Origin: Streptomyces sp. NBC_00654
Lineage (GTDB): Bacteria > Actinomycetota > Actinomycetes > Streptomycetales > Streptomycetaceae
Assembly: GCF_026341775.1 (NCBI RefSeq)
Contig: NZ_JAPEOB010000002.1
Coordinates: 868,001-932,000 of the forward strand
Reading direction: 5' to 3'
DNA: 64,000 bases
Numbering within the stretch: the first letter of the stretch is position 1; the number at the start of each line of letters is the position of its first letter. The position numbers and the translations under genes were made by a program. A model generated the notes under the pieces. That model had not been told where the DNA came from. It saw only the letters and a program-made list of their open reading frames with translations, and did no database searches. Positions 1 through 9,292 of this stretch are shown in pieces.

Positions 1-2
1 CG

Positions 3-488
3 GTCATGACGGAGATCGCGGCCCGGCAGGTGCCGGACGCGGTCTTCCGGTGCGCCGACATCCGTACGCTGCCGCTGGACGGCGCCGACGCGGATACGGG
101 TGCGGGTACGGGTGCGGGTACGGAGACGGAGACGGAGACGGAGACGGATGCGGGCGCCGCGGGAGCGGGGTTCGACGCGGTCTGTGTGTATTTCTCGCTG
201 CTCCAGATGCCGCGCGAAGACCAGTCCCGGCTGCTGCACAGGTTCCGCCGGTCGCTGAAGCCCGGCGGGCGGCTGGTCGTGGCGACGGTGCCGCTGGACG
301 TGGAGGACGTGGGCGGCGTGTTCATGGGGCAGCCGGTGCGCGTGACCAGTTTCGGCGCGGAGGAGTTCACCGCGCTGGTGAAGGAGGCCGGGTTCGCGAT
401 CGAGTGGCAGCAGAGCAGTGTGTTCACGCCCGACCACCCGGCGGGGGAACCCGAGCCGCACCTGTTCCTGCACTGCCGGCGGCTCTGA
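3..488 (+). CDS. Class I SAM-dependent methyltransferase, C-terminal part (cut by window edge)
   Basis: The reading frame is open to the left edge, so the glycine-rich SAM-binding motif I lies outside the window. What remains is the second half of a Rossmann-fold methyltransferase: the post-motif strand 'FDAVCVYFSLLQMP', then the helix and strand 'LKPGGRLVVATVP' typical of the family, and a C-terminal 'FTALVKEAGF' segment. Substrate is not predictable. An in-frame low-complexity insert (residues about 32-47, T/G/A/E-rich) is encoded by short tandem DNA repeats and sits where a surface loop is expected. An ATG at 6 is an internal codon, not a convincing start. Confidence 0.75.
   Translation, partial: VMTEIAARQVPDAVFRCADIRTLPLDGADADTGAGTGAGTETETETETDAGAAGAGFDAVCVYFSLLQMPREDQSRLLHRFRRSLKPGGRLVVATVPLDVEDVGGVFMGQPVRVTSFGAEEFTALVKEAGFAIEWQQSSVFTPDHPAGEPEPHLFLHCRRL
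96..147 (+). repeat. In-frame tandem hexamer/12-mer repeats
   Basis: Two copies of a 12-base unit (ACGGGTGCGGGT) run directly into four copies of ACGGAG. Both unit lengths are multiples of three, so copy-number changes keep the methyltransferase frame and only lengthen a T-E/T-G linker. Confidence 0.85.
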
Positions 489-578
489 CCCCGGGCCCGG
501 CGGGGCGCGAGGCGGAGGCGGACACCGGAGCACAAGCAAGGGGGCAGGAAGCAGGTAGCGGCGGCAGGGTCCGGCGGG

Positions 579-2627
579 TCAGGCCGGGCCGTCGTGTCCG
601 CCCACCGGCTCCCCGCCGGACGGGCCCGGCGGGGCGGGTTCGCCGCGGCGGACCGCGCCCGGGGCGCGTCCGGCCGGACGGTCGGCACGGCGGGAGGAGT
701 GCAGCTGCCACGGCACGCTGATGACCATCACCCCGGGGGTGAAGAGCAGACGGCTCTTCAGCCACAGTGCCGTCTGGTTGTGCAGCGCGTTCTCCCACCA
801 GTGTCCGACGACGTACTCGGGGATGAAGACCGCCACGACGTCGCGCGGCCCGGCCCGCCGGATCGAGCGGACGTACCCCACCACCGGCCGGGTGATCTCG
901 CGGTACGGGGAGTCGAGGACCGTGAGCGGCACCTGGATGTCGTACTCCTGCCACTTGCTCCGGACCTCGGCCACCCCCTCCGGGTCGACCGAGACGGTCA
1001 GCGCCTCCAGCCGGTCCGGACGGAAGGCGCGGGCGTAGGCCAGGGCCCGCATCGTCGGCTTGTGCACGGTGGAGACGAGCACGATCGCGAACACCCTGGA
1101 GGGAGGGGCGAGTTCGCTGTGCGCGTCGGTGACGGCGAGTTCGGCGGCGACGCTGTCGTAGTGACGGCGTACGGCCCGCATCATCAGCCACAGCAGGGTC
1201 GCGGCGAGCACGGCCAGCCACGCGCCCTGGGTGAACTTGGTGGCCAGCACGATGATCAGGACCAGCCCTGTGACGACCGCGCCGGTGGCGTTGATGACAC
1301 GGGCGATCCGGTGACCGCGCCGCACGGCGGGGGCGGTCTCGGTGCGCAGTTCACGGTTCCAGTGCCGGACCATGCCCGACTGGGAGAGCGTGAAGGAGGT
1401 GAAGACACCGAGGATGTAGAGGTGGATCAGGCTGGTCACATTGGCCCCGAAGCCCCACAGCAGCAGACCGGCGGTGATGGCCAGCGCCAGGATGCCGTTG
1501 GAGAAGGCCAGCCGGTCGCCGCGGTTGTGCAGTTGCCGCGGCAGGTAGCGGTGCTGGGCGAGGATCGAGGTGAGCAACGGGAAGCCGTTGTACGCGGTGT
1601 TCGCGGCCAGGATCAGGACCAGCGCGGTGGCCGCCTGGATGAAGTAGAAGCCGACACTGTCGCTGCCGAACACGGCGGAGGCGACCTGGGCGATGACCGT
1701 GCGCTGGGTGTGGTCCGCGCAGTCGCCGCCGAGGCCGGTGAGCCGGCAGGCGTCGTCGGTGATGTGCACGTCGGTGATCAGCGCGAGTGTGGTCACGCCG
1801 ACGAACATGGTGACGGCGATGATGCCCATGGCGGCCAGGGTGGTCGCGGCGTTCCTCGGCTTGGGACGGCGAAAGGCGGGGACGCCGTTGGAGATCGCCT
1901 CCACGCCCGTCAGGGCCGTACAACCGCTGGAGAACGCCCGCAGGACCAGCATCACCAGGGCCAGGCCCATGAGATCGGCGTCCCCCGGCCGGGGGGTGAC
2001 GCCGTACGCCGCGCTCTCCGACACCGGCGCGTCGCCCAGCGCGTAGCGGAACAGTCCGGTGGCGACCATGATCAGCACACCGCCGATGAACAGATAGGTG
2101 GGAGCGGCGAACGCGCGGCCGGACTCCCGCACTCCTCGCAGGTTCATCGCGCTCAGCAGGGCGACGAAGACCAGCGCCATCGGCACCCGGTAGTCGGCCA
2201 GCCGGGGCACGGCCGAGATGATGTTGTCCACGCCCGACGCCACGGACACGGCCACCGTCATGACGTAATCCACCATCAGCGAGGCGGCCACCACCAGGCC
2301 GGCCGACGGTCCCAGGTTCGTCGAGGCCACCTCGTACGAGCCGCCGCCGCTCGGATAGGCGTGCACGACCTGACGGTAGGAGAGGACCACCACCGTCATC
2401 AGGGCCACGACGGCGGCCGCGATCCACGGCGTGAAGTGGAGGTACGCCAGACCGCCGAGGGTCAGGACCAGCAGGATCTCCTGGGTCGCGTACGCCACCG
2501 AGGACAGCGGGTCGGAAGCGAAGATCGGCAGGGCGAGCCGTTTGGTGAGCAGCGTCCCGCCCAGTGCCTCGCTGCGCATCGCCCGGCCGATCACCAGGCG
2601 CTTGAGGAGTTCCGGCACGTTGAGCAC
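579..2627 (-). CDS. APC-superfamily amino acid/polyamine permease with cytoplasmic C-terminal domain
   Basis: A 682-residue inner-membrane transporter. The N-terminal 480 residues hold about 12 hydrophobic segments and the APC hallmarks: 'FASDPLSSVAYATQE' in helix 1 and 'YPSGGGSYEVASTNLG' in the following segment. The last 170 residues are soluble and alternate short strands and helices ('VFAIVLVSTVHKPTMRAL'), resembling the universal-stress-like tail of many actinobacterial APC permeases. The start is a GTG with no Shine-Dalgarno sequence; on the minus strand it is preceded by a TACGTT hexamer, suggesting a leaderless transcript. It converges on the methyltransferase to its left. The substrate cannot be assigned; amino acid transport is inferred from family. 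Confidence 0.85.
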   Translation of the reverse strand: MLNVPELLKRLVIGRAMRSEALGGTLLTKRLALPIFASDPLSSVAYATQEILLVLTLGGLAYLHFTPWIAAAVVALMTVVVLSYRQVVHAYPSGGGSYEVASTNLGPSAGLVVAASLMVDYVMTVAVSVASGVDNIISAVPRLADYRVPMALVFVALLSAMNLRGVRESGRAFAAPTYLFIGGVLIMVATGLFRYALGDAPVSESAAYGVTPRPGDADLMGLALVMLVLRAFSSGCTALTGVEAISNGVPAFRRPKPRNAATTLAAMGIIAVTMFVGVTTLALITDVHITDDACRLTGLGGDCADHTQRTVIAQVASAVFGSDSVGFYFIQAATALVLILAANTAYNGFPLLTSILAQHRYLPRQLHNRGDRLAFSNGILALAITAGLLLWGFGANVTSLIHLYILGVFTSFTLSQSGMVRHWNRELRTETAPAVRRGHRIARVINATGAVVTGLVLIIVLATKFTQGAWLAVLAATLLWLMMRAVRRHYDSVAAELAVTDAHSELAPPSRVFAIVLVSTVHKPTMRALAYARAFRPDRLEALTVSVDPEGVAEVRSKWQEYDIQVPLTVLDSPYREITRPVVGYVRSIRRAGPRDVVAVFIPEYVVGHWWENALHNQTALWLKSRLLFTPGVMVISVPWQLHSSRRADRPAGRAPGAVRRGEPAPPGPSGGEPVGGHDGPA

Positions 2628-2877
2628 AGGGCCAACGTAAGGCGCGCCGGGGAAGAACCTGCACAGAAGTGGCGCATTCAGCGCAATTCATGCGAGGGCC
2701 CCCGTCCGTGCACGAGGCACAGGGACCCCGGGAAGCCGCACGGCCGCCCCGCGGACCGCATGGGCGAGCACGGTCGCGGCGCCGGCCGTGTCAGACATCC
2801 GTCAAGACAGGCGACCGCAGCGTCAAAGGCACATCAGACCGTTCCGGATCCCGGTGAAGCCTTCCTAGTGTCGCCTC

Positions 2878-3438
2878 ATGCGACAACGCCCCGCATCCCG
2901 GCGCATCCGGCCGCCCGATGCAGATCCCGCGGTACCCGGCACGGTCCACGACAGCCACTGGCCGGGTGAGTTCCGGGCGGCGTGCGGCTGTGCGGTGCTC
3001 TTCCTGGGACTGCTGCTGACCGTCGACGGGGGCGACGGCACACTGACCGCGCCACGCGTGGCCCTCTGGTCCGGGCTGGCGCTGCTGCTGTTCGTGATCC
3101 TGCTGCCTGCCCGGGTGACCGCGGGGCACGGCTGGCTGGAGTCGCGCGGACCGTTGCGCAGGCAGCGGGTGCGGACCGACCTGCTCGTCTCGGCCCGGTG
3201 GTCCGGTGGTGTCGTCCGTCGGCTCGTCATCCGCGATGCCGACGGGGGGCTGGCCGAGCTGGATCCACGGGTGCTGGCCGCGAACCCCGCGCTCTGGCAT
3301 CTGGTGGACACGGCGGCCCGTTCGTCGCAGGCGCACGGGCATCTGCGGTACGGGGAGTCGGCGCTCTCGGAGTTGTCGCGGCACATCGACGGGGCCACCG
3401 CCCGCACGATCTTCAGAGTCTCGATGTTCGACGAATAG
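2878..3438 (+). CDS. Conserved membrane protein of unknown function
   Basis: A 186-residue protein with two adjacent hydrophobic helices (about residues 36-50 and 60-78, separated by a short polar turn) and then a soluble C-terminal half starting 'RVTAGHGWLESRGPLRRQRVRTD'. The layout, two TM helices then a short beta-rich domain with a basic 'RGPLRRQRV' strand, is that of small bacterial PH-like membrane proteins, but I do not recognise a named family. It precedes the two-component system on the same strand, separated by a 9-bp repeat tract. Confidence 0.65.
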   Translation: MRQRPASRRIRPPDADPAVPGTVHDSHWPGEFRAACGCAVLFLGLLLTVDGGDGTLTAPRVALWSGLALLLFVILLPARVTAGHGWLESRGPLRRQRVRTDLLVSARWSGGVVRRLVIRDADGGLAELDPRVLAANPALWHLVDTAARSSQAHGHLRYGESALSELSRHIDGATARTIFRVSMFDE

Positions 3439-3481
3439 CGGCCCCGGTCGGCCCGGAGCCTCCCCGAAGCCTCCCCGGGCC

Positions 3482-3535
3482 GACCGGGCCGACCGGGCCG
3501 ACCGGGCTGACCGGGCCGACCGGGCCGACCGGGAC
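3482..3535 (+). repeat. 9-bp tandem repeat, about six copies of GACCGGGCC
   Basis: Six head-to-tail near-identical 9-mers lie between the stop of the membrane-protein gene and the kinase gene. Copy 3 ends in T instead of C and the last copy is incomplete. No inverted structure is evident. It may be a slippage product in a GC-rich spacer. Confidence 0.85.
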
Positions 3536-3678
3536 CGGACACGGTGAGCCGGGGGAACGGTGGCCGGGGAACGGCCGGACGGCCGGGTGCCGCCGCCCGC
3601 GTAGGTCGTGAGTATGAGATCGGCGAACGGGACCTGCGACTGATGCCGCGACGACCGGCGTCTTTTAGCGTCGTTCCT

Positions 3679-5046
3679 GTGAAACCCGATCTGCTCGAAC
3701 CACCCCGGACGGCGGCCATGGTGCGCGGCACACCCAGCGGTACGAAGAGCGCCGCGGGCGGCGGCCGTTCCCCGGCCCTCGCCGCGCTGCGCGGCGACCT
3801 CTTCCGTCACGCGTTCACCGTCCGCCCCCTCCCGCCGCTGAGCGATTCGCCCGCGCTGAACCGCGCCCGCTCGGCGCTGCCGGCCGGACTGCGCGACGCC
3901 GCCCGCTGGGCACCGCACCTCGCGGTCGTCGCGCTCGCCGTGCTGGCGGTGGTGGCCGCGTTCCGGGTCTCGGGCTTCGCCCACGGGTTCCCCGTCCTCC
4001 TGCTGGCCGGCGCGCCTGTGCTGCTGACGTTGGTCATGCCGGTGGGGGCCTGGTGGCTGACGATGCTCGCGATCCTCGTCGGGTCGGCCGACCTGGCGAA
4101 CCTCGGGGGCATGGGGTTGTCACTCCTGCTTCTCACATGCCCGGTGGTGCTCGTGGTGGCCTCGATGCGGCTGGGGTCATGGGCCGCTGTCTGGATGTGG
4201 CTGATCACCGGGGCGTTCGTGCTCGGGGGTGGTGGAGTGCTCGGCATCGGTACGCCTTTGTCGTTCCAGGTGCTCGCCCTCGCTCCCGCCGGAGTCGTCG
4301 CCGTACTGATGGGCGGCTGGCAGCGGGCCGGACGGCGCGCGGCCGAGCAGACGTCGGCCGCGCAGGACGAGCGCGACCGGCGTGCCGGGCTGGAGGAACG
4401 CACCGCCATCGCCCGGGAGCTCCACGATGTCGTCGCCCATCACATGTCGGTGGTCGCTATTCAGGCGGAGGCGGCCCAGTACCGGGTGAAGAACCCGCCT
4501 CCCGAGCTGACGGAGACCTTTGCCGCCCTCCGTGAGAACGCCGTGCTCGCACTCGCCGAGATGCGCCGGATCCTGGGCGTCATCCGGGCGGACACGGAGC
4601 CGGGGACGGGTCCCGGGAACCGGGCGCCGCAGCCCACCCTCGCCCGCCTCGGCCCGGTGATCGCCGGGGTGCGCGCCTCGGGGGCGGAGGTGACGAAGAC
4701 GGTGACCGGCAAGGTGCGCGTACTGGCCCCGGGGGTGGAACTGTCCGCCTACCGGATCGTGCAGGAAGCGCTCAGCAATGTCCTGCGGCACGCGCCCGGC
4801 GCGACGGTGACCGTCGAACTCTCCTATGTGACGACCGGTCTCGGACTGCGGGTGGTCAACGGTCCCGCACAGCGTCCGGCAAGTGCCTCGCCGGGCGCCG
4901 GCCACGGTCTCATCGGGATGCGCGAGCGGATCACCATGCTCGAAGGGCGGCTGACGACGCGGCCGACCGCCGAAGGCGGGTTCGACGTCACCGCGTTCCT
5001 GCCCGATGTGACGCAGGCCCGCGAGGAGGACGCCGACCATGCCTGA
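3679..5046 (+). CDS. NarL-type (HisKA_3) sensor histidine kinase
   Basis: Membrane sensor kinase of about 455 residues from the GTG start. Five or so hydrophobic segments lie in the first 200 residues, followed by the dimerisation/phosphoacceptor segment 'IARELHDVVAHHMSVV', with His249 as the autophosphorylated residue. The C-terminal HATPase has 'QEALSNVLRHAPGA' (N box) and 'GHGLIGMRERI' (G box). The frame is open to an ATG equivalent at 3544, but the low-complexity upstream part and the block 'TTTTAGCGTCGTTCCT' just before GTG 3679 favour the later start; ATG 3718 is another option. The stop overlaps the response regulator start, implying translational coupling. Signal unknown. Confidence 0.88.
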   Translation: MKPDLLEPPRTAAMVRGTPSGTKSAAGGGRSPALAALRGDLFRHAFTVRPLPPLSDSPALNRARSALPAGLRDAARWAPHLAVVALAVLAVVAAFRVSGFAHGFPVLLLAGAPVLLTLVMPVGAWWLTMLAILVGSADLANLGGMGLSLLLLTCPVVLVVASMRLGSWAAVWMWLITGAFVLGGGGVLGIGTPLSFQVLALAPAGVVAVLMGGWQRAGRRAAEQTSAAQDERDRRAGLEERTAIARELHDVVAHHMSVVAIQAEAAQYRVKNPPPELTETFAALRENAVLALAEMRRILGVIRADTEPGTGPGNRAPQPTLARLGPVIAGVRASGAEVTKTVTGKVRVLAPGVELSAYRIVQEALSNVLRHAPGATVTVELSYVTTGLGLRVVNGPAQRPASASPGAGHGLIGMRERITMLEGRLTTRPTAEGGFDVTAFLPDVTQAREEDADHA

Positions 5047-5776
5047 GCAGCCCCCCGTGAGAGTCCTGATCGCTGACGACCAGGAGATGGTGCGCGAGGG
5101 TTTCGCCGTACTCCTGGCGTCCCAGCCCGGCATCGAGATCGCCGGTACCGCGGCGGACGGCGTCGAAGCCCTCGTCAAGGTCGCCGAGCTGCGCCCGGAC
5201 GTCGTGCTCATGGACGTACGGATGCCGGAGATGGACGGCCTGGAGGCGACCGCGCGGATCGTCGCGAGCACCCCGGACACCAAGGTCCTCATCCTCACGA
5301 CCTACGACCTGGACGAGTACGTCTATCAGGCGCTGTGCGCCGGGGCGAGCGGATTCCTGCTCAAGGACGCCTCGGCGCGGCAGCTGGCGGAAGGTGTACG
5401 GGTCGTGGCCGCGGGTGACTCCCTGCTGTCCCCCTCCTCCACCCGGCGGCTGATCACCGAGTTCACCCGCCTCGCCGGAACCGGAACAGGGGCCGGAACA
5501 GGGGCCGGTGCCGGAGACGGAGCCCGCGCCCACGCGGGACCGCTGCCCCCGGCGAGGACCGGCATTCCCGAGCTGACCGAACGCGAGACGGCCGTGCTGG
5601 CACTGATCGCCCAGGGCTTGTCCAACACCGAGATCGGCGACCATCTCTTCGTCACCGAGTCCACCGTCAAGACACACGTCAGCAAGGTGCTCGTGAAGCT
5701 GGGCCTGCGCGACCGCACCCAGGCGGCCATCTACGCCTACGAACACGGAGTGGTGGTCATCGGCGGCAGGGACTGA
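5039..5776 (+). CDS. NarL/FixJ-family response regulator
   Basis: 245 residues. The receiver domain (1-125) has acidic pocket 'ADD' at 12-14, phosphoacceptor Asp59 in 'VLMDVRMPEMDG', the switch Thr in 'ILTTYD', and Lys in 'LLKDAS'. A LuxR-type HTH at the C-terminus ('LTERETAVLALIAQGLSNTE', then 'ESTVKTHVSKVLVKLGLRDR') binds DNA. The linker is unusually long and G/T/A-rich (about residues 150-170), made of a repeated 'TGAG' unit. The start ATG lies 8 bases inside the kinase gene, so the two are one operon and a cognate pair. Confidence 0.93.
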   Translation: MPEQPPVRVLIADDQEMVREGFAVLLASQPGIEIAGTAADGVEALVKVAELRPDVVLMDVRMPEMDGLEATARIVASTPDTKVLILTTYDLDEYVYQALCAGASGFLLKDASARQLAEGVRVVAAGDSLLSPSSTRRLITEFTRLAGTGTGAGTGAGAGDGARAHAGPLPPARTGIPELTERETAVLALIAQGLSNTEIGDHLFVTESTVKTHVSKVLVKLGLRDRTQAAIYAYEHGVVVIGGRD

Positions 5777-5954
5777 ACCGGCCCGCCCCGACCGACGCGC
5801 CGCGCACTCCCCTCCCGGTCCCCTCGCCCCTCGTACCACCCTCTTCTCCCCCTCCCGTTCTGTCTCCCGTCCCGTCCCTGTCTCTTCTCCCTTGAGCCTG
5901 ACGGCGCCAACTCCCTACCCCCGCATGCCCATTTCACCTGACGAAGGTCGCATC

Positions 5955-6758
5955 ATGCCGAAAAAGACGCCCACATCCCTGGCTGCCAACCGTTCCGCCC
6001 TGTCCCACCGCGTGTCCTATGCCCTGCGCAACCCCGGGCGCATCGCTCCCTATGTGCGCCGTTCCGTGCGCGACACCTGGCTCAGCGCCAAGCACCGGGA
6101 CCACGTCGCCTACTACCGGGCGGTGATGGCGTCGGACACCGGCCGCAACCCCGAGGCGGCCGTCGGAAGCCGGACGCACGAGCGCTGGCTCGCGCTCGGC
6201 GCGATGCAGTTCGACTATCTGACGGAGCACGGGCTGAAGCCCGGCCACCGGATGCTCGACATCGGCTGCGGCAACCTGCGCGCCGGCTGGCGCTTCATCG
6301 ACTATCTCGATTCCGGGAACTACTACGGAATCGACATCTCGCCGGACATCCTCATCTCCGCCAAGCGAACGGTCAGCACGTACCACCTGCAGGACAAGCT
6401 CCCTCATCTCACGATCACCCATGATCTGACCCTCGACTTCCTTCCTCAGGGCCATTTCGACGTGGTGCACGCGCACAGCGTGTTCTCGCACTCGCCGATC
6501 GAGGTCATCGCCGAGTGCCTGGCGCACGTCGAACGGATCCTCGCTCCCGGGGGCTTCTTCGACTTCACCTTCGACCGCACCGACGGCGTCGAGCACGCGG
6601 TACTGCGGGAGGACTTCTACTACCGCACCGGGACACTGATCGCCCTCGCCGCCGAGCACGGCCTCGAAGCCCGGTTCATGGACGACTGGGAAGAGCGGCC
6701 GCACGGCCAGTCGAAGATCCGGGTGTACGCACCCGACCGAGGCACCGAGAACGGCTGA
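5955..6758 (+). CDS. Class I SAM-dependent methyltransferase
   Basis: 267 residues. SAM-binding motif I is 'MLDIGCGNLRAG', followed by the acidic ribose-contact 'YYGIDIS' and the post-motif 'FDVVHAHSVFSH' and 'LAPGGFFDFTF' strands. The N-terminal 80 residues are basic and helical ('RPYVRRSVRDTWLSAKHRDH'-like). The start was set at ATG 5955 because GAAGG lies 8 bases upstream; a longer frame from TTG 5892 has no good ribosome site. The substrate is unknown. A large imperfect hairpin follows the gene. Confidence 0.82.
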   Translation: MPKKTPTSLAANRSALSHRVSYALRNPGRIAPYVRRSVRDTWLSAKHRDHVAYYRAVMASDTGRNPEAAVGSRTHERWLALGAMQFDYLTEHGLKPGHRMLDIGCGNLRAGWRFIDYLDSGNYYGIDISPDILISAKRTVSTYHLQDKLPHLTITHDLTLDFLPQGHFDVVHAHSVFSHSPIEVIAECLAHVERILAPGGFFDFTFDRTDGVEHAVLREDFYYRTGTLIALAAEHGLEARFMDDWEERPHGQSKIRVYAPDRGTENG

Positions 6759-6798
6759 AGACCGCCGCCCAGCCTGTGGAGCACAGACCGAAACCCGA

Positions 6799-6850
6799 GG
6801 TCAGGTGGTTTTCAGGCCGTTGCCCCCAAGGGCTTGAAACCCACCTGACC
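6799..6850 (+). terminator. Inverted repeat, probable terminator of the methyltransferase gene
   Basis: Arms 6799-6818 and 6831-6850 are 20 bases each, with only two mismatched positions, around a 12-base loop. It lies 40 bases past the methyltransferase stop and 87 bases before the aldo/keto reductase start. There is no U-tract, as usual in streptomycetes. Confidence 0.6.
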
Positions 6851-6936
6851 CCGTCTTCCCGGTCGCCTATCGTCAACGTGATTCCCGGCGGCCGCCTCGG
6901 CTCCGCCGGGGCGGAACCATGACGTGGAGGATGATT

Positions 6937-7902
6937 GTGCGCTACCGCGAGCTGGGAAGCAGCGGTCTGTCCGTGTCCGAGATCGGGTACGGCGCGTGGG
7001 GCATCGGTGAGTCGGGCTGGGTGGGCGCCTCGGAGGACGAGTCCGTACGCGCCCTGCACCGCGCCATCGACCTCGGTGTGAACTTCATCGACACCGCCCG
7101 CGGCTATGGCGAGAGCGAGCGGATCGTCGGCCGGGTCGTCCGCGAACGGACCGGTGACCAGGTGCGTGTCGCGACCAAGGTTCCGCCGAAGAACGGCATG
7201 TGGCCGGCGCCGGACGGCCTGGACCCCTCGGAGACGTTCCCCGGCGCTCACATCCGCGAGAGCCTGGAGACCAGCCTGCTCGCGGCCGGCCTGGACCACT
7301 TCGACGTGCTTCAGTTCCACGTCTGGAACGACGACTGGGTCGGCCGCGGCGACTGGCTGGAGACGATCGCCGAGCTGAAGCAGGAAGGGAAGATCGGCCT
7401 GTTCGGCGTCTCGGTGAACGACCACCGGCCCGACAGCACGCTCGAACTCGTCCGCAGCGGAAACGTGGACAGTGTGCAGGTCATCTACAACATCTTCGAC
7501 CAGAGCCCCGCCGACGAACTGTTTCCGGCCTGCGAGGAGCACGGCGTCGGCGTCATCGTGCGGGTGGCACTGGACGAGGGTGGTCTCACCGGCCGGATCA
7601 CCGCCGGCACGACGTTCCCCGAAGGCGACTGGCGCAACCGCTACTTCCGTGACGACCGCCCGGCACAGGTCGAGAAGCGGGTCGCCTCGATCGTCGCCGA
7701 CCTCGGTATCGCCCCCGACGAGATCGCGGAGAACGCGCTGCGGTTCGTCCTGAGTTCGCCGGCGGTCTCCACCGTCATCCCCGGGATGCGGACTCTTCGC
7801 AATGTCGAGCGCAACACGGCTCTGAGCGACGGACACCCTCTCTCCGCCGATCAGCTCGCCGTCCTGGCCGGGCACCGCTGGGAGCGGAACTTCTACAGCT
7901 GA
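6937..7902 (+). CDS. Aldo/keto reductase
   Basis: A 321-residue NADPH-dependent oxidoreductase of the AKR fold. It begins 'RYRELGSSGLSVSEIGYGAW', shared with the AKR11/14-like 'general stress' branch. Catalytic elements visible are Asp in 'NFIDTARGYGESE' with Tyr in 'GYGES', Lys in 'VATKVPP', and His in 'LDHFDVLQFHVWND'. The start was set at GTG 6937, because GGAGG at 6926-6930 is 6 bases upstream; the ATG at 6919 is ahead of that site. Natural substrate unknown. Monocistronic, bounded by hairpins on both sides. Confidence 0.9.
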   Translation: MRYRELGSSGLSVSEIGYGAWGIGESGWVGASEDESVRALHRAIDLGVNFIDTARGYGESERIVGRVVRERTGDQVRVATKVPPKNGMWPAPDGLDPSETFPGAHIRESLETSLLAAGLDHFDVLQFHVWNDDWVGRGDWLETIAELKQEGKIGLFGVSVNDHRPDSTLELVRSGNVDSVQVIYNIFDQSPADELFPACEEHGVGVIVRVALDEGGLTGRITAGTTFPEGDWRNRYFRDDRPAQVEKRVASIVADLGIAPDEIAENALRFVLSSPAVSTVIPGMRTLRNVERNTALSDGHPLSADQLAVLAGHRWERNFYS

Positions 7903-7927
7903 TCCGCGCACACCGCAGCCCGGCATA

Positions 7928-7966
7928 CCGACGGCCCCACCGCAGACAGTGCGGTGGGGCCGTCGG
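7928..7966 (+). terminator. Strong rho-independent-type hairpin
   Basis: Perfect 17-bp stem (7928-7944 with 7950-7966) and a 5-base GACAG loop, 25 bases after the aldo/keto reductase stop. The stem is CCGACGGCCCCACCGCA and its complement. Confidence 0.88.
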
Positions 7967-8098
7967 CGTATCGGACGGATGGATGGCCCCCACCCCGAGG
8001 GAGCTGCCGCCTGCCGCTTCCCTCTCGTTGAGTACCGTGTACCCGGAACGCGGCGGAAAGAGTTTCCCGCAAAGAGTCAAAGATCCAAAGAGTCCGTC

Positions 8099-9292
8099 AT
8101 GACACGGGGGTTGGCAATCCACGCACCATCGCTCGACACATCGAAACCCGGCCGACCCCCGGAAGCGCCCGGAAAGGGGCGCCTCGACAGCGCCGCTTCC
8201 GCGGTGATCCTCTTCGCCGCGACCAAGATTCTCGGTCTCGTCGTCCTGACGATCTGGTCCGCTTCCCGCGGGAAGAGCGCTCATACGTTGCTGAGCGAGC
8301 GCTGGGATTCGCTCTGGTACACACGTATCGCCGAGAGCGGCTATGCGTTTTCGCTTCAGGCTCCCGATGGGCGAAACCTCTCCAGCATGGCCTTTTTCCC
8401 CCTCCTCCCCTGGCTGGAGGAAGGGGGGTCCCGCATCACCTCCTGGAGTACGGGCGATATCGGTCTCGTGATCAGCGCGGTCTCCTCGCTCGTTGCCGCT
8501 CTCGGGCTCTTCCGGCTCGGCGAGCAGGTGCACAGCGCGCGGGCCGGAGTGATCCTGGCCTGTCTGTGGGGCACCCTTCCGGTCGCCATCGTCCAGTCGA
8601 TGGCCTACAGCGAATCGCTCTTCGTCGCGCTGGCGGTCTGGGCTCTCCTCGCCCTGCTGCGCGACCGGTGGATGACGGCGGGCCTGCTCGCGGTTCTCGC
8701 CGGTCTGACCCGGCCCGTCGGGGTGGCGATCAGCGCTGCCATCGTCGTGTCCGCGGTCGTGGTGCTCGTGACCGAATGGTCCGAGCTCAGCAGGAACAAA
8801 CGGATCCGTATCATCGCGAGCAGCCTGGTCTCCCCGCTCGGCGCCGTCGGTTTCATTCTGTGGGTCGGACATCAGCGGCAGAAGCTCTTCGGTTATCTGG
8901 ACGTGCAGGCGGAATGGGGGAACGGATTCGACGGCGGCATCGCCTTCGCGAAATTCCTTGCCGCACCCGTCCTGGATTCCGGAGTATTCGCAGCGGGTAT
9001 TCTGGCCGTCATCGTTCTCCTCTGCGTATGGCCGCACTGGATCGCGTGGAAGCAACGGCAGCCGATCGCACTGATCGTCTATTCCGCGATCATCACCGTG
9101 ATGGCAGTAGGGGCTTCCGGATATTTCGGATCGAAACCACGTCTCCTCATACCCGCCTTTCCCCTTCTGCTGGCCCTGGCCATCCGGATGGCACGTGCCC
9201 GCCCGGCCCTCGCCCGGGCGGTGCCGGCCGCGATGGCTGTCGTCAGCTCCGTGTACGGAGCGTTCTGGCTGAACGGCTCCGGCCCTCCGTGA
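8099..9292 (+). CDS. Mannosyltransferase family protein (PIG-V/GT76-like membrane glycosyltransferase)
   Basis: A 397-residue polytopic membrane protein with about 9-10 TM helices. Motifs match bacterial PIG-V-like mannosyltransferases: an acidic first loop 'LLSERWDSLWYTRIAESGY' carrying the DSxWYxxIA motif, 'MAFFPLLPWL', 'AYSESLFVALAVWAL' and 'GLTRPVG'. It probably transfers mannose from a polyprenyl-phosphate donor at the outer membrane face. The upstream-extended frame to 7949 runs through the terminator hairpin, so ATG 8099 is preferred. The coding sequence is noticeably less GC-biased than its neighbours (codons such as GGA, ATT, GCA), hinting at a different history. Confidence 0.78.
   Translation: MTRGLAIHAPSLDTSKPGRPPEAPGKGRLDSAASAVILFAATKILGLVVLTIWSASRGKSAHTLLSERWDSLWYTRIAESGYAFSLQAPDGRNLSSMAFFPLLPWLEEGGSRITSWSTGDIGLVISAVSSLVAALGLFRLGEQVHSARAGVILACLWGTLPVAIVQSMAYSESLFVALAVWALLALLRDRWMTAGLLAVLAGLTRPVGVAISAAIVVSAVVVLVTEWSELSRNKRIRIIASSLVSPLGAVGFILWVGHQRQKLFGYLDVQAEWGNGFDGGIAFAKFLAAPVLDSGVFAAGILAVIVLLCVWPHWIAWKQRQPIALIVYSAIITVMAVGASGYFGSKPRLLIPAFPLLLALAIRMARARPALARAVPAAMAVVSSVYGAFWLNGSGPP

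Noticed and set aside
594..2969. Very long plus-strand frame (791 codons) over the permease gene.
   Set aside because: Shadow of the minus-strand APC permease; composition is Arg/Gly/His-rich with no recognisable domain.
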